Below, piece after piece: positions 5,864 to 10,100 of a DNA stretch of 10,100 nucleotides. Every line of letters begins with the position of its first letter. The stretch's first letter is position 1. Below the pieces are notes generated by a model, which worked only from the letters and a program-made list of their open reading frames with translations, was not told the DNA's origin and ran no database searches. Origin of the DNA: Nitrospirae bacterium GWC2_42_7. Lineage in GTDB: Bacteria; Nitrospirota; Thermodesulfovibrionia; Thermodesulfovibrionales; UBA6898. The stretch covers positions 1-10,100 of the forward strand of contig MHDW01000220.1 of the NCBI GenBank assembly GCA_001803645.1, in the 5' to 3' direction. Both the position numbers and the translations under genes were made by a program.

Positions 5864-6304
5864 CTATATTACCTCAGCCTTACCGCCGGCAGACTCGATC
5901 TTCTTAACAGCAGCTAAACTGAAAGCAGCAGCTCTTACTGTAACAGCCCGCTGAATGTTTCCATTGCCAAGCACCTTGAGGCCGTTCTTTATCTCTTTTA
6001 CCACCCCTTTTTCTATGAGAAGCTCGGGTGTTATTTCATTGAATCCTTGCAGCTTATCTATTGCATCAAGATTCACGATCGAATATATAATTGAAAAATT
6101 ATTCTTAAACCCTCTTTTCGGGACTCTTCTTTGCAAAGGCATCTGGCCGCCTTCAAAACCTGCTCCTTTTGGGCCTCCTGATCTTGCCTTCTGTCCCTTG
6201 TGTCCTTTGCAGGATGTCTTACCATGACCGGAACCAATACCTCTTCCGACCCTTTTATTTTTTTTCCTGCTTCCTTCAGCAGGCTTTATATCGTTCATAT
6301 TCAT
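5864..6304 (-). CDS. rplO: 50S ribosomal protein L15
   Basis: L15 is a late-assembly large-subunit protein with an extended basic N-terminal arm. The 146-residue product shows the hallmark Gly/Lys/Arg-rich N-terminus (RVGRGIGSGHGKTSCKGHKG, about 18-37), then GGPKGAGFEGGQMPLQRRVPKRGF, and a globular C-terminal domain ending in AGGKAEVI. The ATG at 6304 lies 14 nt after GGAGG, which is a long spacing. A second ATG two codons later would be even farther, so the first is kept. It follows rpmD by 22 bp, and its stop is one base before the secY TTG. Confidence 0.98.
   Translation of the reverse strand: MNMNDIKPAEGSRKKNKRVGRGIGSGHGKTSCKGHKGQKARSGGPKGAGFEGGQMPLQRRVPKRGFKNNFSIIYSIVNLDAIDKLQGFNEITPELLIEKGVVKEIKNGLKVLGNGNIQRAVTVRAAAFSLAAVKKIESAGGKAEVI
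5871..5875 (-). promoter_or_regulatory. Shine-Dalgarno for the secY TTG start
   Basis: GAGGT within the last codons of rplO lies 8 nt before the TTG at 5860-5862. It is the only well-spaced ribosome-binding motif near the conserved N-terminus. Confidence 0.65.
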
Positions 6305-6326
6305 ATTGAAACTTTAAACCTCCAGG

Positions 6327-6506
6327 CTATTTGTCTACTTTTTCGACTGTAACAAGATGAGATACTTTTCTTATCATGCCCTTTATTGAACTAATATCTT
6401 CCTTTATAACACTTTTGCCTATCTTCCTTAATCCAAGCGATTCAAGGACCTTTGTGATTTTCTCAGGAATACCTATATGACTTCTCTTTTGAGTAATTTT
6501 TAACAT
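6327..6506 (-). CDS. rpmD: 50S ribosomal protein L30
   Basis: L30 is a small large-subunit protein with a beta-alpha-beta fold. Translation from ATG 6504-6506 gives 59 residues: it opens MLKITQKRSHIGIPEKITKV, continues LESLGLRKIGKSVIKEDISS, and ends VSHLVTVEKVDK before TAG (6327-6329). The family signature is visible: an N-terminal strand with a basic IT-K-S-IG-P pattern, the LGLRKIG turn, and a C-terminal HLVTVE strand. The ATG follows the rpsE TAA with no gap (TAAATG), so the two genes should be coupled. The position between rpsE and rplO is the standard one. Confidence 0.96.
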   Translation of the reverse strand: MLKITQKRSHIGIPEKITKVLESLGLRKIGKSVIKEDISSIKGMIRKVSHLVTVEKVDK

Positions 6507-7019
6507 TTATAAATTAGCCTCCTGGGTTTCTTCTTCACTCCTGCCCCTGAGTTTTACAACAGCATCCGGGTTTTTCAGATTTATAAGCCCGTTGACTGCG
6601 GCCTTGACCGTATTAAATGGATTATGGTTACCAAGCGTTTTTGCAACAATATCCTGTATGCCTGAAACCTCAAGAATCGCCCTTACAGCTCCTCCTGCGA
6701 TAAGACCTGTACCCTTTTGAGCAGGGTTCATAATAACAGTCCCTGCGCCGAATCTCCCTGTTGTCCTATGTGGTATTGTGCCGTCTTTTAACGGAAATTT
6801 CAAAAGCGATTTCTTGGCCTGCTCAACCGCTTTCCTGATAGCCTCGGGAACCTCTGTAGCCTTTCCTTTTCCGATCCCCAAAGTGCCTTCGCCGTCTCCA
6901 ACAACAACAAGGGCGCTGAATGAGAATCTTCTTCCGCCTTTTACAACTTTGGCCACCCTGTTTATATAAATGACCTTATCTTTCAGATTCAATCCCGTTG
7001 GGTCTATCCTTCCCACCAT
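6507..7019 (-). CDS. rpsE: 30S ribosomal protein S5
   Basis: S5 helps form the mRNA entry channel with S3 and S4 and affects decoding fidelity. The product is about 170 residues. The N-terminal double-stranded-RNA-binding-like domain (about 11-75) holds [20 protein letters not shown] and the [17 protein letters not shown] segment. The C-terminal domain (about 85-155) holds [20 protein letters not shown]. The start needs care: AAGGAGGT abuts the ATG with essentially no spacer, while the next codon, GTG (7014-7016), would have a more usual spacing. Either way only one residue changes. Its TAA is directly followed by the rpmD ATG. Confidence 0.98.
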   Translation of the reverse strand: MVGRIDPTGLNLKDKVIYINRVAKVVKGGRRFSFSALVVVGDGEGTLGIGKGKATEVPEAIRKAVEQAKKSLLKFPLKDGTIPHRTTGRFGAGTVIMNPAQKGTGLIAGGAVRAILEVSGIQDIVAKTLGNHNPFNTVKAAVNGLINLKNPDAVVKLRGRSEEETQEANL

Positions 7020-7027
7020 ACCTCCTT
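7020..7027 (-). promoter_or_regulatory. Full-length Shine-Dalgarno abutting the rpsE ATG
   Basis: AAGGAGGT runs directly into the ATG at 7017-7019. If used as it stands, spacing is near zero; the following GTG codon gains about 4 nt. The true start is therefore uncertain by one codon. Confidence 0.6.
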
Positions 7028-7050
7028 AAAAGTTAAAAAAATAAAATAAG

Positions 7051-7084
7051 AAATGGGAACTAATAAAATTCTCAATGCCCATTT
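7051..7084 (-). other. Inverted repeat after rplR followed by a T-rich tract
   Basis: AAATGGG and CCCATTT (7084-7078 and 7057-7051) pair over 7 bp around a 20-nt AT-rich loop. On the minus strand the helix is followed by a T-rich run (CTTATTTTATTTTTTT). This could be a weak attenuator or processing site between rplR and rpsE. The long loop and short stem make an efficient terminator unlikely. Confidence 0.3.
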
Positions 7085-7445
7085 AAAATTCCAGTCCTGC
7101 TTCTCTTGCAGAATCAGCCAATGCCTTGACTATTCCGTGATAGAGATATCCGCTCTTGTCAAAAACCACTTTTTTGATTCCTTTTTCTAGGGCTTTTCTG
7201 GCTATCATTTCGCCAACCTCTTTTGCTGTCTTTATATTGCCCTTATGCTGTTTTAATCCTTTGACTGCAGGATCAAGACTTGAAGCTGACACAAGCGTAT
7301 GTCCCTTGCTGTCATCTATTATCTGTGCATAAACATGATTCAAACTCCTATAAACAGAAAGCCGGCCTTTTTGTTCCGTACCATGGACCTTTTTCCTTGT
7401 CCTCACATGCCGCCTTTGTCTGCTTTCCTGTTTGCTCGTAGCCAA
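7083..7445 (-). CDS. rplR: 50S ribosomal protein L18
   Basis: L18 binds 5S rRNA and, with L5, brings it into the central protuberance. The 120-residue product has a basic N-terminus ([15 protein letters not shown]), the conserved [18 protein letters not shown] strand region, and the C-terminal signature [20 protein letters not shown] ending REAGLEF. The start is TTG (7443-7445), with AGGAGG exactly 5 nt upstream. No ATG or GTG fits the family N-terminus. Upstream lies an 85-bp spacer filled with short tandem repeats, so the L6-L18 junction is less compact than most in this cluster. Confidence 0.97.
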   Translation of the reverse strand: MATSKQESRQRRHVRTRKKVHGTEQKGRLSVYRSLNHVYAQIIDDSKGHTLVSASSLDPAVKGLKQHKGNIKTAKEVGEMIARKALEKGIKKVVFDKSGYLYHGIVKALADSAREAGLEF

Positions 7446-7450
7446 AATAG

Positions 7451-7456
7451 CCTCCT
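7451..7456 (-). promoter_or_regulatory. Shine-Dalgarno deciding the rplR TTG start
   Basis: AGGAGG, then CTATT, then the TTG at 7443-7445. The 5-nt spacing is near optimal and supports the rare start codon. Confidence 0.8.
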
Positions 7457-7465
7457 GCTGATTTA

Positions 7466-7493
7466 GTTTCGAGTTTCGAGTTTCGAGTTTCGA
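7466..7493. repeat. Four perfect heptamer repeats (GTTTCGA)
   Basis: GTTTCGA occurs four times without interruption at 7466, 7473, 7480 and 7487, followed by a partial copy running into a T-run (7494-7500). It lies wholly between rplR and rplF. Similar short heptamer arrays are known from intergenic DNA of other bacteria (for example cyanobacterial STRR sequences). Confidence 0.9.
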
Positions 7494-7504
7494 GTTTTTT
7501 AACT

Positions 7505-7532
7505 GAAAACTTGAAACTGAAAACCTGAAACT
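7505..7532. repeat. Two 14-bp repeats complementary to the adjacent heptamers
   Basis: GAAAACTTGAAACT (7505-7518) and GAAAACCTGAAACT (7519-7532) differ at one position. Their GAAAC cores are the reverse complement of the GTTTC cores in the heptamer array, so the two blocks could fold into one long imperfect hairpin. The last bases overlap the rplF stop codon. Confidence 0.85.
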
Positions 7533-8073
7533 ACTTTTTGCCTGCTTTACCTACCTTAAGTTTCATCCTCTCGCCGGAATGTCTAACGCCTTTGCCCTTA
7601 TAGATATCAGGCTTTCTCAGCGATCTAAGATCTGCTGCAGCCTGTCCTATAATATGCTTATCTATACCGGTAAGTGTTATCTGTATCTGTTTCTGGTCCA
7701 TTACTGCAGTTATTCCTTCAGGAAGGTTAAACTCAACCGGATGGGAATATCCAAGTGAAAGCATTATTTTCTTCCCCTGTACCTGCGCTCTATATCCAAC
7801 GCCTACTATATCAAGGACCTTCTTATACCCTGTTGTTACTCCCTCTATCATATTTGATATCAGTTTTCTTGTAAGTCCGTGCAGGGCCTTTATTCTCTTC
7901 TCATCGCTGATCCTCTCAACCAACAGTTGCTTATCATTAATCGAGACCTTAGTCTCAGAAGGGTAAGTCCATTCAAGCTCACCCTTTGGACCTTTCACTT
8001 TTACATGATTATCTGTCAGCTTGACATCAACTCCTGCCGGAATATCTATAGGTTTTTTTCCAATGCGTGACAT
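7531..8073 (-). CDS. rplF: 50S ribosomal protein L6
   Basis: L6 lies at the base of the L7/L12 stalk near the sarcin-ricin loop and affects factor binding. The 180-residue product is of usual length. It begins [20 protein letters not shown], has two similar alpha/beta domains (about 1-82 and 83-180), and shows the conserved [21 protein letters not shown] region. It ends with the signature [17 protein letters not shown] and a basic tail. AAGGAGAT lies 4 nt before the ATG and overlaps the end of rpsH, 11 bp upstream. Confidence 0.99.
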   Translation of the reverse strand: MSRIGKKPIDIPAGVDVKLTDNHVKVKGPKGELEWTYPSETKVSINDKQLLVERISDEKRIKALHGLTRKLISNMIEGVTTGYKKVLDIVGVGYRAQVQGKKIMLSLGYSHPVEFNLPEGITAVMDQKQIQITLTGIDKHIIGQAAADLRSLRKPDIYKGKGVRHSGERMKLKVGKAGKK

Positions 8074-8084
8074 CTAAATCTCCT

Positions 8085-8480
8085 TTACCATATATGGCAG
8101 AGAACCTCTCCGCCAACTTTATCCCGGCGACAGACCTTACCGGTAAGGATCCCCTTAGAGGTAGTAAGTATGGAAATGCCTACTCCTCCCATGACAGTCG
8201 GGACCAGATCAGCATTGACATAAACTCTCCTGCCCGGCTTGCTTATCCTTTTAAGGCCTGAGATCAGAGCCTCTTCATCAGGCGAATATTTAAGAGTAAT
8301 TCTCAAAATGCCCTGCTTTTTATCTTTTAGAATTTTATATGCCCTTATGAACCCCTCTTCCTTCAGGATCTTTGCGATCTCAAGCTTCATCCTAGAAGCA
8401 GGAATATCCACTTTCTCTGATTTTATCATGAGCGCATTTCTCATTCTTGTAAGCATATCTGCTATCGGATCAGTTAACAT
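8085..8480 (-). CDS. rpsH: 30S ribosomal protein S8
   Basis: S8 is a primary 16S rRNA-binding protein in the platform; in E. coli it is also the repressor of the spc operon, acting at rplE mRNA. The 131-residue product begins with the highly conserved [18 protein letters not shown] and ends with the family's C-terminal signature (TSKGILTG then [10 protein letters not shown]). The ATG has GGGAGG 5 nt upstream and follows rpsN by 13 bp. I did not identify an S8-like target structure near rplE. Confidence 0.99.
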   Translation of the reverse strand: MLTDPIADMLTRMRNALMIKSEKVDIPASRMKLEIAKILKEEGFIRAYKILKDKKQGILRITLKYSPDEEALISGLKRISKPGRRVYVNADLVPTVMGGVGISILTTSKGILTGKVCRRDKVGGEVLCHIW

Positions 8481-8493
8481 TAGCGCCTCCCAT

Positions 8494-8679
8494 TTACCAG
8501 CTCGACTTTGTCACTCCGGGAATTTGCCCGCAGAGTGCCAGCTTTCTGAAACATATACGGCACATTCCAAATTTCCTGAGAAATCCTCTGGGTCTGCCGC
8601 ATATCTTACACCTGCTATACGCCCTCACCTTAAACTTGGGCGTCCTTTTTGACTTTTCTATCATGCAAGTTTTTGCCAT
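8494..8679 (-). CDS. rpsN: 30S ribosomal protein S14, type Z (zinc-binding)
   Basis: S14 lies in the 30S head next to S3 and S10. The 61-residue product is the short zinc-binding type, with C24, C27, C40 and C43 (two CXXC motifs). Sequence around them ([20 protein letters not shown]) and the C-terminal [11 protein letters not shown] match the family. The roughly 100-residue zinc-free form would lack these Cys. GAGAGGT precedes the ATG by about 6 nt. It follows rplE by 12 bp. Confidence 0.98.
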   Translation of the reverse strand: MAKTCMIEKSKRTPKFKVRAYSRCKICGRPRGFLRKFGMCRICFRKLALCGQIPGVTKSSW

Positions 8680-8691
8680 TAATTTACCTCT

Positions 8692-9234
8692 CTAATTTCT
8701 AAAAGGAATCCCAAAGTACCGTAAAAGCGCTTTGCTTTCCTTGTCAGTCTTTGCAGACGTACATATTATAATATCAAGTCCATGGACCATATCGACCTTA
8801 TCGTAGTTGATCTCAGGAAAGATAAACTGTTCCTTGATGCCGAGGGCATAATTTCCCTTCCCGTCAAAAGACTTCCCTGAAACTCCCCTAAAATCCCTTA
8901 TTCTCGGCAGAGCAATGCTTATCAGCCTGTCTATGAATTCATACATCCTGTTGCCCCTCAAAGTAACCTTACATCCTATGGGCATGCCTTGTCTTAACTT
9001 AAAGGTAGCTATCGATTTTTTTGCTTTGGTGATCACAGGTTTCTGCCCTGTAATAGCAGCAAGTTCCTTCTGAACCACATCAAGCAGCTTTATGTTCTGA
9101 GTCGCTTCGCCAAGTCCGACATTAAGCACCACTTTCTGTACCTTAGGCGCCTCCATGATGTTTTTGTATGAAAACTCTTTCATCATTTCGGGAATTATCT
9201 GGTTTAAGTATTTTTCTTTCAGTCTTGGAGTCAT
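8692..9234 (-). CDS. rplE: 50S ribosomal protein L5
   Basis: L5 binds 5S rRNA and contacts P-site tRNA from the central protuberance. The 180-residue product has the conserved early segment [13 protein letters not shown], then [20 protein letters not shown], the arm region [20 protein letters not shown], and the ending [15 protein letters not shown]. The ATG is 2 nt after the rplX TGA. The nearest AAGGAGGT is within the end of rplX, 12 nt upstream, so re-initiation after rplX probably contributes. Confidence 0.99.
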   Translation of the reverse strand: MTPRLKEKYLNQIIPEMMKEFSYKNIMEAPKVQKVVLNVGLGEATQNIKLLDVVQKELAAITGQKPVITKAKKSIATFKLRQGMPIGCKVTLRGNRMYEFIDRLISIALPRIRDFRGVSGKSFDGKGNYALGIKEQFIFPEINYDKVDMVHGLDIIICTSAKTDKESKALLRYFGIPFRN

Positions 9235-9236
9235 TA

Positions 9237-9554
9237 TCAGTCAATGACCTCCTTACATTTTTTGCATATTCTATGTCTTGCATTGCCCTCTGCAACAACG
9301 ACACCGACTCTCGTCTGTTTGCCGCACTTGGAACATACAAGCATAACATTAGATATATGGACAGGGGCTTCTTTTTCGATGATTCCGCCCTGGGCATATT
9401 TCTTGTTCGGTTTCATATGCTTTTTGATTATGTTAAGTTTCTCTATCAAAACGCTGCCTTTGCTCCTATTAACCGTAAGCACTCTTCCTTTTTTGCCTTT
9501 TTCCTTACCTGTCATAACGTAAACGTTATCATCTTTTCTGATTCCTAAACTCAT
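9237..9554 (-). CDS. rplX: 50S ribosomal protein L24 with C-terminal zinc ribbon
   Basis: L24 is one of two proteins that start 50S assembly, binding the 5' domain of 23S rRNA. The 105-residue product carries an N-terminal KOW motif (about 7-35, [18 protein letters not shown]) and the conserved [20 protein letters not shown] region. A C-terminal pair of CXXC motifs (C74/C77 and C97/C100) suggests a zinc ribbon, as found in L24 of many bacterial phyla. AGGAGGT lies 3-4 nt before the ATG and overlaps the stop of rplN. Confidence 0.98.
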   Translation of the reverse strand: MSLGIRKDDNVYVMTGKEKGKKGRVLTVNRSKGSVLIEKLNIIKKHMKPNKKYAQGGIIEKEAPVHISNVMLVCSKCGKQTRVGVVVAEGNARHRICKKCKEVID

Positions 9555-9562
9555 TAAACCTC

Positions 9563-9931
9563 CTACAGCACTTCAGGAGCAAGGGAGATTATTTTCATAT
9601 AGTCTCTCCATCTAAGCTCTCTGGCGACCGGCCCGAAAATTCTCGTGCCGACCGGCTCACCCTGCGGATTTATCAGCACCACAGCATTCTGGTCAAAGCG
9701 GATATAAGAGCCGTCAGGCCTTCTTGTTTCTCTTTTTGTACGTACCACTACAGCCTTTGTAACAGATCCCTTTTTAATATTACTTTCAGGCAGCGCCTCT
9801 TTAACGCTTACCACAATAATATCTCCCAGACCTGCATACCTTCTTTTGGAGCCTCCAAGAACTTTCACACACTGTACCCGTTTAGCGCCGGAATTATCTG
9901 CTACTTCAAGCGTGGTTGTTATCTGGATCAT
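9563..9931 (-). CDS. rplN: 50S ribosomal protein L14
   Basis: L14 forms intersubunit bridges and is the docking site of the silencing factor RsfS. The 122-residue product has normal length. It begins [20 protein letters not shown], includes [20 protein letters not shown] and the conserved [20 protein letters not shown], and ends [18 protein letters not shown]. Its ATG overlaps the rpsQ stop (ATGA), so translation is coupled. AGGAG lies 9 nt upstream, within rpsQ. Confidence 0.99.
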   Translation of the reverse strand: MIQITTTLEVADNSGAKRVQCVKVLGGSKRRYAGLGDIIVVSVKEALPESNIKKGSVTKAVVVRTKRETRRPDGSYIRFDQNAVVLINPQGEPVGTRIFGPVARELRWRDYMKIISLAPEVL

Positions 9932-10100
9932 TTTTCGCTGCTCCTGACCGGCTTATTAACTATCTCAAAAACCTTCCATCTCTTTTCTTTGCTCAAGGGT
10001 CTAGTCCCAACAATTTTTACTGTATCCCCAGTCTTGCACTCATTGGTTTCGTCATGCACCTTGAATTTCGACACCGCTTTAACAGTCTTTTTGTAAACAG
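9928..10100 (-). CDS. rpsQ: 30S ribosomal protein S17, 5' end cut by window edge
   Basis: S17 is a primary 16S rRNA-binding protein with an OB fold. The last 56 residues are present, beginning [20 protein letters not shown] and continuing [36 protein letters not shown], then TGA at 9928-9930. The family signature (KVHDE-N-C-xGD-V-I-xxRPLSKxKRW) is clear. About 30 N-terminal residues lie beyond position 10100. The stop overlaps the rplN start. Confidence 0.96.
   Translation of the reverse strand, partial: VYKKTVKAVSKFKVHDETNECKTGDTVKIVGTRPLSKEKRWKVFEIVNKPVRSSEK

Noticed and set aside
7051..7084. Intrinsic terminator between rplR and rpsE
   Set aside because: A 7-bp AT-containing stem with a 20-nt loop is unlikely to terminate efficiently, and essential genes follow; listed only as a possible weak attenuator.

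Overview
The window is the 3' half of a bacterial ribosomal-protein supercluster (end of S10/spc, all of spc, then alpha). Every recognised gene is on the minus strand, so transcription runs from position 10100 towards 1. In that order: rpsQ (cut by the window edge), rplN, rplX, rplE, rpsN, rpsH, rplF, rplR, rpsE, rpmD, rplO, secY, map, infA, rpmJ, rpsM, rpsK, rpsD, rpoA, rplQ, then a tiny membrane-protein ORF. Together they encode parts of both ribosomal subunits, the translocon channel SecY, methionine aminopeptidase, initiation factor IF1 and the RNA polymerase alpha subunit.

The sequence is bacterial (IF1, bacterial L17, two-domain alpha). The zinc-binding forms of S4, S14, L24 and L36, the moderate GC content and the lack of adk between secY and map would fit a Nitrospirota/Thermodesulfovibrio-like or deltaproteobacterial-type organism. 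That assignment is an impression and was not tested. There is no sign of mobile elements, CRISPR, rRNA or tRNA.

Most junctions are very tight: ATGA, TAATG and TAAATG couplings, an 11-nt rpoA/rplQ overlap, and Shine-Dalgarno sequences inside the preceding gene. Five spacers of 63-85 bp break this compactness (rplF-rplR, rplR-rpsE, infA-rpmJ, rpmJ-rpsM, rpsD-rpoA). Each holds short tandem or inverted repeats or very AT-rich DNA. No gene-free stretch exceeds 300 bp.

Three places deserve attention. (1) Directly after rplQ, a one-helix membrane ORF reaches an in-frame UGA followed at once by a GC-rich hairpin with no U-tract, the layout of a possible selenocysteine (UGA plus bSECIS-like) microprotein. 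(2) A near-consensus sigma-70 promoter overlaps the end of map and would start transcription about 0-4 nt before the infA ATG, which has no Shine-Dalgarno: a likely leaderless IF1 mRNA. (3) L17 carries a roughly 68-residue Lys/Ala/Glu tail containing a 54-bp tandem duplication. Three genes (rpsD, secY, rplR) start with TTG and map starts with GTG, each supported by its upstream context.
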